6,855 nucleotides of DNA from a bacterium (GTDB lineage Bacteria; UBP15; UBA6099; DSWB01). Of this stretch, positions 1-5,963 are shown in pieces. Each line of letters starts with the position of its first letter. Within the stretch, counting starts at the first letter, position 1. A program made the position numbers and the translations under genes. The notes beneath the pieces are model-generated. The model was not told where the DNA came from. It made no database searches and saw nothing but the letters and a program-made list of their open reading frames with translations. The stretch lies in the NCBI GenBank assembly GCA_020061125.1, contig JAGUYV010000420.1, positions 1-6,855 on the forward strand, written 5' to 3'.

Positions 1-63
1 GACGGGCTGGAAAGCCCATTCCACGGCACAAGCTGGGCATGCGCCCTCCTATGCGTGTGTCTG

Positions 64-813
64 CTAGGTCGGCCGGCGCGTGGCGCCCAGGGCCACCAGC
101 GGCAGGGCGGCGCCCAGGGCGAAGGCGGCGTGCGAGGCGAGCGCGCGGCGCTCTCGCACGCCCAATTTCAAAATCGCATACGCGGCGAAAGACAGCAAAA
201 ACAGCGCTTCGGGATATCTCACGCAGGGAACGAACCCGGCGAACAGACCCGCAGCCAGCGCCCATGGCGCGGATGCGCTCCTCACCCATCGTGTGACAAA
301 AAACAGCGCCCACGCCATGAAAAACAGCGACGCAATATGGGAGTATCCGTAAAAAGCATGCTCGTTCAAAAACGGAAGGCACGCCATGCACGCCGTTGCC
401 GCCACGCCCCACGGGCCGCTTATCCACGCGCGGCACACGAGAAACAAGGCCAGGAGCGACAGCGAGGCCAGTAGCGGGTTCACGAGATACATGGCCTCCG
501 GTCCGAATGAGCGGAACGCCGCGGCCAGCACAACCGGAAGTCCCGGCGGCCACATGCTCACCCTCCTACCGCCACCCGCATCCTTCCATCCGTAGCCCTC
601 ATACTGGATTCGCGATTCCAGGTCCAGCGCGCCGCCTCCAGTGCGCGCTATCTGCCTGGCCTGCACAAAATAGCCGTGCGAATCGAGCGTGGAGATCGCC
701 GGTTGATAAAAGCGCATCAGAAACGCGAAGTGGCACGCAACGATCACAATGGCGGCGGCCAGCGCCGCCGCGCCGCCGCGATTTCCGTTCGTCGTGTCCG
801 CGCTGTGTTCCAT
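64..813 (-). CDS. Truncated GT39/ArnT-like membrane glycosyltransferase (N-terminal half)
   Basis: A 249-residue, strongly hydrophobic protein with about seven membrane segments. It resembles the front half of dolichyl/undecaprenyl-phosphate-sugar-dependent glycosyltransferases (GT39/PMT/ArnT-like), which move a sugar from a lipid carrier on the outer face of the inner membrane. After the first membrane helix comes the loop LDSHGYFVQARQIARTG, whose Asp (residue 44) matches the family's catalytic acid. WPPGLP (88-93) matches the usual YPPGLP, and RYPEA (199-203) follows a later helix. An upstream GTG at 892-894 would add 27 residues, but the ATG at 811-813 is preferred because a likely promoter lies between the two. 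No good Shine-Dalgarno precedes either. Family members usually have about 450-600 residues; this one stops just after a helix ending in LPLVALGA, followed by ATRRPT and a stop. The C-terminal half is missing or out of frame, so this may be a pseudogene or an assembly frameshift. The acceptor is unknown. Confidence 0.6.
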   Translation of the reverse strand: MEHSADTTNGNRGGAAALAAAIVIVACHFAFLMRFYQPAISTLDSHGYFVQARQIARTGGGALDLESRIQYEGYGWKDAGGGRRVSMWPPGLPVVLAAAFRSFGPEAMYLVNPLLASLSLLALFLVCRAWISGPWGVAATACMACLPFLNEHAFYGYSHIASLFFMAWALFFVTRWVRSASAPWALAAGLFAGFVPCVRYPEALFLLSFAAYAILKLGVRERRALASHAAFALGAALPLVALGATRRPT

Positions 814-878
814 TGATGCCGAAAAGGACCCGATCGCTGATGTGCGCCTGCATGCGCGCTGCACGGTCCGCCGCGTCC

Positions 879-908
879 ATTCTAACACATACACCGCGCG
901 CGCGTCGG
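879..908 (-). promoter_or_regulatory. Probable promoter of the glycosyltransferase gene
   Basis: On the minus strand, TAGAAT (plus 879-884) is preceded by TGT, giving an extended -10 element. The -35 position (about 902-908) reads CGACGC or CCGACG depending on a 17 or 18 base spacer, which is weak. Transcription would start near 872, downstream of the GTG at 892-894, supporting the ATG at 813 as the true start. The spacer contains an alternating CG tract (895-904). Confidence 0.4.
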
Positions 909-913
909 CGGTA

Positions 914-943
914 TTTACACTGTTGCGCGGCGCGGTCTATACT
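914..943 (+). promoter_or_regulatory. Sigma70-type promoter of the GAF histidine kinase
   Basis: TTTACA (914-919) and TATACT (938-943) are separated by 18 bases, each one mismatch from the consensus hexamer. Transcription should begin near 950, leaving a very short leader. It is divergent from the glycosyltransferase promoter; the two -10 elements are about 55 bases apart. Confidence 0.65.
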
Positions 944-951
944 TGAAATTC

Positions 952-958
952 GAGGGAG
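952..958 (+). promoter_or_regulatory. Ribosome binding site fixing the kinase start at 967
   Basis: GAGGGAG lies 8 bases before ATG 967. An upstream in-frame TTG at 943-945 overlaps the -10 element and precedes the expected transcript start, so it cannot be used from this promoter. Confidence 0.6.
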
Positions 959-966
959 CCGCATCC

Positions 967-3402
967 ATGGACGAACCGGGTAATCGGGATCCGCACGGCG
1001 TTCGGTTCGATCTCATCACCGAGGTCGGGCGCGTGCTGCAGTCCGCGCGTAGCGTGGAGCAGATTCTGCACGATATCGTGGACCTTGTGGCCGGGCTGAT
1101 GAAGGTGGACGGCAGTTCCATCTTCCTGTACGAGGACGGAGCGCTAAAGCTCAAGGTGTACAAGGGCGTGGAAGAAGAGAGCCTTGAGCCGGTGAGCGTG
1201 GAACTCGGGGAAGGCGCGGTGGGCGAAGCCGCGCTGCGCGGCCGTCCCGTGGCTGTTCTGCTCGACGAAAGCGCGCCATCCTTCATTTCACAATATTGTC
1301 CGGAGCCGGTGCACAGCCTGTTGTGCGTGCCCATGCTGGAAGACGACAGCCTGATCGGCGTGCTGAACCTGCATCACCACGGGGACCGGCAGTACTCGGA
1401 TGTGGAGCAGGGCTTCGCCTCGTTCATCGCCTCGCAGCTTGTGGGCGCGATCCGGAACGCGCAGCTTCAGGAGGAAATACTGCGAGGACTGCGGGACATG
1501 GCTACCCTGCACCGGGTCAGCCAGATCGTCAGTTCCGTGCTGGACGAGGACATGCTGCTGGACCTCATCGCGCAAACCGCGGCCGAGCATCTTCACGCCA
1601 GGGGCTGCGCCCTGCGCATGCTCGTTCCCATGACCGACCAGCTCGAGCTGCGGAGCATATTCGGGTTCGATCCGCAGATTTCGCCTCCCAAATACATCAG
1701 GGTCGGGTATGGCATAGCGGGCAAGGTGGCCCTGGAAATGCGCCCCTTCGTGAGCAACGATGTGGAGCATGATGAGACCATCGCCGGCGAAGTCGGCATC
1801 CCGCTCAAGTCCTCGATATGCGTGCCCATGCTGGTCAAGGGCCGGCTCATCGGCACCATCGGCGTGTTCGACCGCACCGACCCGGACACCGGACGGATCG
1901 TTCCGTTCGACGAAAGCGATGTGGGCCTGGTGGCGTCCATCGGCGCCCAGGCCGCCATGGCCATTGAAAACGCGAACTTGTTCGACGAGGCCCGGCGCCT
2001 GTCCGCGGATAAAGAATTGCGCATCAAGGAGTTGTCCCTTCTCCTCGAAATAACCAACATGATGCGCAGCACCCTGGACCTCGAGGAAATCCTGTACATC
2101 ATTCTCACGAGCGTGACCATGGGCCAGGGCCTCGGCTTCAACCGCGCATGCCTGTTTCTGGTGGACGAGAACAAGGCGTTTTTGCGGGGCGCCATGGCCG
2201 TAGGCCCGGCCACGGCCGAGGAAGCCCAGCAAAGCTGGAACGCCATTGACCCCGAAGGCAAGACCCTGGCCGAGCTTGTGACCGAGTACGGTCGCTACAA
2301 CATGTCCGCGGGTTTCAACACGGACAAACGCATCAGGGAAACGCGCATTCCTCTGGACCCGGAGAAGGGCGTTGTGGCGCGCACCGCCCTGGAGCGCAGA
2401 TCCTTCCACGCCGTGCATTATTCCTCGCCCGAAGGCAGCGAGGAAACCGTGCTCCATGAACTCAATTTCACGATCTTCGCGTCCATTCCCATCGTGGCCA
2501 AGGACACGGTAATCGGCGTGATCGTGGTGGACAACTTTGTGACCGGCGAACCCATCACCGACGACCTCATGAACTTTCTGCAACTGTTCGCAAACCAGGC
2601 CGCCAGCGCCATCGAGATGGCGCGCGTGTACCAGAATCTCGAGGAGACCAACAAGCGGCTCATAGATGCGCGGGATTTGCTCGTGCGCACCAAGACCCTG
2701 GCCACGCTGGGCGAGTTCTCCGCGGGCGTGGCCCACGAATTGCGCAACCCTCTGGTGTCCATCGGCGGGTTCGCGCGACGCCTCATGCGCATGCTGGATG
2801 CGGACGCCAAAGAAGCCAAGTACGCGCGCATCATCACCACGGAAGTGGAAAACCTCGAGCGCATCCTGTCGCAGATTCTGGAATTTGTGAGCGGCGGCCG
2901 TCCGGTGCGCAAGCAGGTGGATGTGTTTCTGCTTCTGGAGCAGGTCTTCGAGCTGTTTCGCGAGCAGATGCACCGCGCGGGCGTGGTCCTGTCCACGGAT
3001 TTCGAGGAAGAGGCCCGCATGCTCTGGGCCGACGAAGTGCAGCTCCGGCAGCTTTTCATCAACCTGGTCAAGAACGCCATCGAGGCCATGGACGAAACCG
3101 GCGGCGCGCTCACGGTCAAGGCCATCCGCATGCGGGACGAAACCGGCGGCGTGGGTCTCGAGATCCGGGACACCGGCTGCGGCATTGATCAGGAGGATTT
3201 GGAGCGCATCTTCGATCCGTTTTTCTCGCGCAAGGCCGCGGGCACGGGCCTGGGCCTGTCCATGTGCTCGCGCATCGTGGAATCCAACCACGGCGGCCGC
3301 ATTTTTATCGAGAGCGCCCGGGGCGAGGGAACCGCGGTTCTGGTGTGGCTGCCCGAGGAAACCGTGGTCAAGCCGGACGCCGCGCCCCCGGACCCGATCT
3401 GA
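967..3402 (+). CDS. Triple-GAF sensor histidine kinase
   Basis: An 811-residue soluble histidine kinase with no membrane segment or signal peptide, so it should sense a cytoplasmic signal. Three GAF-type domains lie at about residues 30-160, 194-337 and 370-552. The third is enlarged and contains a GLGFNRACLFLVDE segment. Coiled-coil linkers follow the second and third domains. The transmitter has an H-box AHELRNPL with phosphoacceptor His590, an N-box FINLVKNAIEAM with Asn703, a G1 box DTGCGI (735-740), an F-box IFDPFF (748-753) and a G2 box GTGLGL (759-764), so it looks catalytically complete. There is no attached receiver. The likely partner is the single-domain regulator 72 bases downstream, though that gene has its own promoter. 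What the GAF domains bind cannot be read from the sequence. The family assignment is certain; the signal and output are not. Confidence 0.95.
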   Translation: MDEPGNRDPHGVRFDLITEVGRVLQSARSVEQILHDIVDLVAGLMKVDGSSIFLYEDGALKLKVYKGVEEESLEPVSVELGEGAVGEAALRGRPVAVLLDESAPSFISQYCPEPVHSLLCVPMLEDDSLIGVLNLHHHGDRQYSDVEQGFASFIASQLVGAIRNAQLQEEILRGLRDMATLHRVSQIVSSVLDEDMLLDLIAQTAAEHLHARGCALRMLVPMTDQLELRSIFGFDPQISPPKYIRVGYGIAGKVALEMRPFVSNDVEHDETIAGEVGIPLKSSICVPMLVKGRLIGTIGVFDRTDPDTGRIVPFDESDVGLVASIGAQAAMAIENANLFDEARRLSADKELRIKELSLLLEITNMMRSTLDLEEILYIILTSVTMGQGLGFNRACLFLVDENKAFLRGAMAVGPATAEEAQQSWNAIDPEGKTLAELVTEYGRYNMSAGFNTDKRIRETRIPLDPEKGVVARTALERRSFHAVHYSSPEGSEETVLHELNFTIFASIPIVAKDTVIGVIVVDNFVTGEPITDDLMNFLQLFANQAASAIEMARVYQNLEETNKRLIDARDLLVRTKTLATLGEFSAGVAHELRNPLVSIGGFARRLMRMLDADAKEAKYARIITTEVENLERILSQILEFVSGGRPVRKQVDVFLLLEQVFELFREQMHRAGVVLSTDFEEEARMLWADEVQLRQLFINLVKNAIEAMDETGGALTVKAIRMRDETGGVGLEIRDTGCGIDQEDLERIFDPFFSRKAAGTGLGLSMCSRIVESNHGGRIFIESARGEGTAVLVWLPEETVVKPDAAPPDPI

Positions 3403-3416
3403 CCCGGCGCCGTGTT

Positions 3417-3445
3417 TTTACTTTTCCCGCCGCGGTGTGTATAAT
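3417..3445 (+). promoter_or_regulatory. Near-consensus promoter of the response regulator
   Basis: TTTACT (3417-3422), a 17-base spacer and a perfect TATAAT (3440-3445). It lies wholly in the 72-base gap after the kinase stop codon, so the regulator can be expressed independently. The expected transcript start is near 3452. The T-run at 3415-3419 belongs to the -35 region, and no convincing terminator hairpin precedes it. Confidence 0.7.
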
Positions 3446-3474
3446 AGATTCAAGTCGCACCGCGGGAGACGGCG

Positions 3475-3831
3475 ATGAAAAAGATCCTCATCATTGACGA
3501 TGACCAGAGCATCCGGGAATTTTTCAAGGACGAACTTGAAGAAGACGGGTATGCGGTGGCGCTTGCGGCCACGGGGCAGGAAGGCCTGGAGCAACTCGAC
3601 GCGGATCCCGCCGGGTTCCACCTCGTGATGCTCGACATCAAGATGCCGGGCATGGGCGGGCTGGAAGTCTTGAGCCGCATCAAGGAGCTGCGCCGCGATC
3701 TCCCCGTGATTCTGGTGAGCGCATACGACACCTACAAGATGGACTTTTCATCCTGGGCCGCGGAAGATTACATCATCAAGAGTTCCGACATCCGCGAACT
3801 CAAGGAAAAGATCCGCCGGTATATTTCCTGA
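3475..3831 (+). CDS. Single-domain response regulator (CheY-like receiver)
   Basis: A 118-residue stand-alone receiver domain with no output domain. The acidic Mg-binding cluster is Asp8-Asp9-Asp10, the phosphoacceptor is Asp54 in VMLDIKMPGMGG, the switch Ser is Ser82 in VSAYD, and the conserved Lys is Lys102. The last is followed by Ser-Ser instead of the usual Pro. The segment YKMDFSSW...DYIIKSS resembles a receiver subgroup I recall from deltaproteobacteria and similar genomes. A GGGAG ribosome site (3464-3468) sits 6 bases before the ATG. By position it should accept phosphate from the upstream GAF kinase and act through protein contact or as a relay intermediate; its target is not visible here. 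The gene ends 19 bases from the convergent cNMP-binding gene. Confidence 0.93.
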   Translation: MKKILIIDDDQSIREFFKDELEEDGYAVALAATGQEGLEQLDADPAGFHLVMLDIKMPGMGGLEVLSRIKELRRDLPVILVSAYDTYKMDFSSWAAEDYIIKSSDIRELKEKIRRYIS

Positions 3832-3850
3832 AAACGGAATGGATGCGGTT

Positions 3851-4369
3851 TCAGCGCCCCACCATCATTCGGGTGATGGCTTCGCGCATGTTCGCGCCTT
3901 CCTTGCGCTTGGCCGGGTTGGACTCGAACATGAACCGGGCCACCAGGTCGTCCGTGGCGCGGATGCGGTTGATGAGCGTGCGCAGCAGGGACTCCATCAT
4001 GGCGTGCGCCAGGTCGTCCCGGTTCTGGAGCAGGCGCTTGAAGTCGCGCCCGTAGAGTTCGAGCACCGTGGTGTTGTTGAGCGCCATGCACGAAGCTGTG
4101 CGCGGGCTGCCATCCACCAGCGCCACTTCGCCGAAGAAATCCCCGTGGCGCAGCGTGGTGATGTCCCAGGTGTCCTCCACATCGAGCTTTTTGATGATTT
4201 TGACTTCGCCCGCGTCAATGATGTACATGGAGTCGCCCCATGCGCCCTCCCGGCACACATAGTCGCCCTTGCGGTAGTGGTGCTCTTCCACCAGCGTGGC
4301 GACGCGCTCGATCTGCTCGTCCGTGAGGTTGTCGAAGAGGCGGCAATGGCGCAGCGTATCAATAATCAT
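3851..4369 (-). CDS. Stand-alone cyclic-nucleotide-binding domain protein
   Basis: A 172-residue protein with a cyclic-nucleotide-binding (CAP_ED) beta-roll at about residues 8-118. The phosphate-binding cassette is clear: FFGEVALVDGSPRTA, with Glu81, Pro89, Arg90 and Ala92. In this family the Glu contacts the ribose and the Arg the cyclic phosphate, so binding of cAMP or cGMP is likely. The rest (about 119-172) is helical and charged, ending in MREAITRMMVGR. There is no helix-turn-helix like that of CRP/FNR and no kinase or channel domain, so it is not an ordinary transcription factor; it may work by protein-protein contact. GGGAGAAG lies just before the ATG. It is convergent with the response regulator and divergent from the flagellin/VWA gene. 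Its output partner is unknown. Confidence 0.9.
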   Translation of the reverse strand: MIIDTLRHCRLFDNLTDEQIERVATLVEEHHYRKGDYVCREGAWGDSMYIIDAGEVKIIKKLDVEDTWDITTLRHGDFFGEVALVDGSPRTASCMALNNTTVLELYGRDFKRLLQNRDDLAHAMMESLLRTLINRIRATDDLVARFMFESNPAKRKEGANMREAITRMMVGR

Positions 4370-4402
4370 CGTCTTCTCCCGGCTATTGTGGCATTCTGAT
4401 AT

Positions 4403-4431
4403 ATTATCCGCGGGATTCGCAAAAATGTGAA
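4403..4431 (-). promoter_or_regulatory. Promoter of the cNMP-binding gene
   Basis: On the minus strand, TTCACA (plus 4426-4431), a 17-base spacer and GATAAT (plus 4403-4408). Transcription would begin near 4396, giving a leader of about 27 bases that contains the GGGAGAAG ribosome site. Confidence 0.55.
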
Positions 4432-4451
4432 GGCGCGGGATTGCTAATTAA

Positions 4452-4481
4452 TTGAGCGCGCGCGCGCGGTTCTGTTATAAT
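4452..4481 (+). promoter_or_regulatory. Extended -10 promoter of the flagellin/VWA gene
   Basis: TTGAGC (4452-4457), an 18-base spacer and a perfect TATAAT (4476-4481) preceded by TGT, an extended -10 element. The spacer begins in an alternating GC tract (4456-4468). The AT-rich palindrome AATTAATT (4446-4453) overlaps the start of the -35 and could be an UP element or operator. Expected transcript start is near 4488. Confidence 0.7.
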
Positions 4482-4500
4482 GTGCGCAATATGGCCTGAA

Positions 4501-4519
4501 CCCGGCCTTTCGAGCCGGG
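4501..4519 (+). other. Stem-loop in the leader of the flagellin/VWA mRNA
   Basis: CCCGGC (4501-4506) pairs with GCCGGG (4514-4519) around a 7-base loop, inside the roughly 66-base untranslated leader. The GC-only stem should be stable. It is followed by more GGCC repeats that could form alternative pairings near the ribosome site. A regulatory role is inference. Confidence 0.4.
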
Positions 4520-4541
4520 CCGGCCGGGGCCTGTGAGCCAC

Positions 4542-4547
4542 GGGAGA
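4542..4547 (+). promoter_or_regulatory. Ribosome binding site fixing the flagellin/VWA start at 4554
   Basis: GGGAGA lies 6 bases before ATG 4554. An in-frame GTG at 4533 is upstream of this site and has only a poorly spaced GGGG before it, so the shorter 439-residue form is preferred. The same CGGGAGA core precedes the regulator and cNMP-binding genes. Confidence 0.6.
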
Positions 4548-4553
4548 CATGGC

Positions 4554-5873
4554 ATGGAAGTGGACCGCAATCTGGTAAAAATTCCCAGGGTCATGCTGGA
4601 CCCGGCGCGCATCGAGAAACTGTTGAGCCGCCGCCGCGTGGCGCGCGCGGGCAGGGCGCTTCTACCCGAGCCGGCCGCACGGCCCGAAACCCTGCCCATC
4701 TCCTGGCAGTTGAGCCGCGAGCACCTCGAGGCGCTTACCGGGGAAATAGACGCCGCAGAACCCGTGCTGCACAATGTGTACGAGGACCGCGACATTTTCG
4801 AGCTTCGCCGCCGGGGTCTCCAGCAGATCATGGATCTGCTCCAGCGCATGCGCGGATTCGTGGACAGGTATCCTTTCAGCGACAAAGAAAAGGATGTGGT
4901 GCGCGCGGAGATTGACGCGCTGTCCAGGAACATCGAGCAGGTGGCGGCGCAGACGCGGTTTTTCAATATGCCGCTGCTCGCGCCCGCGCTCAAGGTGGCC
5001 CCGCTTCAGCCAGAGTCCGCGCGCTCCGCGGGCAACGCTACGGACATCGTGTTCGTGGTCAGCCGCGCAAAGTCCCTGCGCAAGGATGTCCGCCTCCTGG
5101 CGGACCACGCACGGCACTTCGCCACCGACCTGGCCAACATGGGCCTGAACGCGCGCCTGGGCCTGCAGACCTTCGGACGCACCAGCCAGCCCGCAGGGCC
5201 GTTCCGCATTTCCGCCGAGGATTTCATCGCCGATCTGAATTCGGTCTCGCCGGGCAAAGAGCCGCAGAACGCCCTTGAAGCCCTGCGAAACGCCGTAGAG
5301 GATTTTTCGTTCCGCGAGCCGTGCGGCAAGTTCGTGATCCTGCTTGCGGACGCGGACGCCAACGATGACTTCGCCGACGCCAGGGAGCGGACTATCGAGG
5401 CGCTCAAGAGCGCGCGCGCCACGCTTCATGTGTTCAGCGTGAACGACCCGTTCACGGGCGCGCCCTTCGCGGCTTACGAAGAAATTGCTCACGCCACCGG
5501 CGGGCAGTACTTCAACATCGCCGTCACCGACTACCGAAGCGCCCTGGCGTCCCTGTCCGCGGCCATCTGCGCGCAGGCCGTGGAATCCGGCGCGCCGGTC
5601 GTGTACTCGGAAAACCGCGCGCTGCCCATCGGACCCGAAGCCTCGGAAACCATTTCCGTGCGCTTCCCGGATTTCCGGCCCGGCGCGCTGGGCGTGGACT
5701 CTCTCAAGCTCGAATCCCGGCAGGATTTCATGGAGGCGTGCGCGGTTGTGGACAACGCCCTGCGCACGCTGTCCGAGGACGCGGGCGAGAAGCGCCTGCT
5801 GTCCGAATTCCTCGACCGCATTCTGTCCCATTTCGACACGGTGCGGCTCTACAGGCTCGATTTCAAGATTTGA
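4554..5873 (+). CDS. Flagellin-like protein with an inserted VWA-like domain
   Basis: A 439-residue protein with no signal peptide or membrane segment. Residues about 20-142 look like the flagellin N-terminal region: LPISWQL (47-53) recalls LAISEKL, LLQRMR (95-100) matches the flagellin ILQRMR helix, and EIDAL followed by TRFFNMPLL (134-142) matches EIDQL and TEFNGKKLL. Residues about 163-338 form a von Willebrand A-like fold: DIVFVV first strand, FVILLADADANDD in the metal-site strand, and HVFSV and TGGQYF late motifs. Residues about 350-425 match the flagellin C-terminal core: LPIGPEASETISV, then ALGVDSLKLESR, then VVDNALRTLS. So the VWA-like part occupies the place of the flagellin variable domain. 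Both termini are shorter than in flagellin and the C-terminal D0 helix is absent. The VWA metal site is partly lost. No flagellar genes are nearby. The gene is a single-gene unit with its own promoter and a terminator-like hairpin. Function unknown; binding or scaffolding is inference. Confidence 0.8.
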   Translation: MEVDRNLVKIPRVMLDPARIEKLLSRRRVARAGRALLPEPAARPETLPISWQLSREHLEALTGEIDAAEPVLHNVYEDRDIFELRRRGLQQIMDLLQRMRGFVDRYPFSDKEKDVVRAEIDALSRNIEQVAAQTRFFNMPLLAPALKVAPLQPESARSAGNATDIVFVVSRAKSLRKDVRLLADHARHFATDLANMGLNARLGLQTFGRTSQPAGPFRISAEDFIADLNSVSPGKEPQNALEALRNAVEDFSFREPCGKFVILLADADANDDFADARERTIEALKSARATLHVFSVNDPFTGAPFAAYEEIAHATGGQYFNIAVTDYRSALASLSAAICAQAVESGAPVVYSENRALPIGPEASETISVRFPDFRPGALGVDSLKLESRQDFMEACAVVDNALRTLSEDAGEKRLLSEFLDRILSHFDTVRLYRLDFKI

Positions 5874-5879
5874 ACCGCG

Positions 5880-5898
5880 GGGACGAATCGTCCCTTTT
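5880..5898 (+). terminator. Rho-independent terminator-like hairpin after the flagellin/VWA gene
   Basis: GGGACG (5880-5885) and CGTCCC (5889-5894) form a 6-bp perfect stem with a 3-base loop, followed by TTTT. It starts 6 bases after the stop codon. The T-run is short, so termination may be partial. Confidence 0.6.
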
Positions 5899-5951
5899 CG
5901 GAGAAACCGCCGCGCATGACTCTCCGCCGGGAAATTCATGCGCGGCGCAGC

Positions 5952-5956
5952 GGAGG
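5952..5956 (+). promoter_or_regulatory. Ribosome binding site fixing the dcd start at 5964
   Basis: GGAGG lies 7 bases before ATG 5964. An in-frame ATG at 5916 would add 16 residues that are not part of the Dcd family and has no comparable ribosome site. Confidence 0.75.
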
Positions 5957-5963
5957 CTGTTTC

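Noticed and set aside
3-26. Minus-strand frame encoding PWNGLSSP, thought to be the missing glycosyltransferase continuation
   Set aside because: It only vaguely recalls the YN..FGSP motif and lies too far from the last helix to be restored by one frameshift.
82-120. A 12-base direct repeat (GGCGCCCAGGGC) at 82-93 and 109-120 near the end of the glycosyltransferase
   Set aside because: The spacing is 27 bases, a multiple of three, and both copies encode ALGA in a low-complexity membrane helix. It does not explain the early stop.
943-945. TTG start for the histidine kinase
   Set aside because: It overlaps the -10 element and precedes the predicted transcript start; ATG 967 has a good ribosome site.
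1288-3291. A 667-codon open frame antisense to the histidine kinase
   Set aside because: It mirrors the kinase gene, is rich in His, Ala, Gly and Arg, and shows no family motif. GC-rich third positions make such antisense frames stop-free.
3405-3419. CGGCGCCG followed by a T-run after the kinase, as a terminator
   Set aside because: The palindrome has no loop and the T-run is part of the -35 region of the next promoter.
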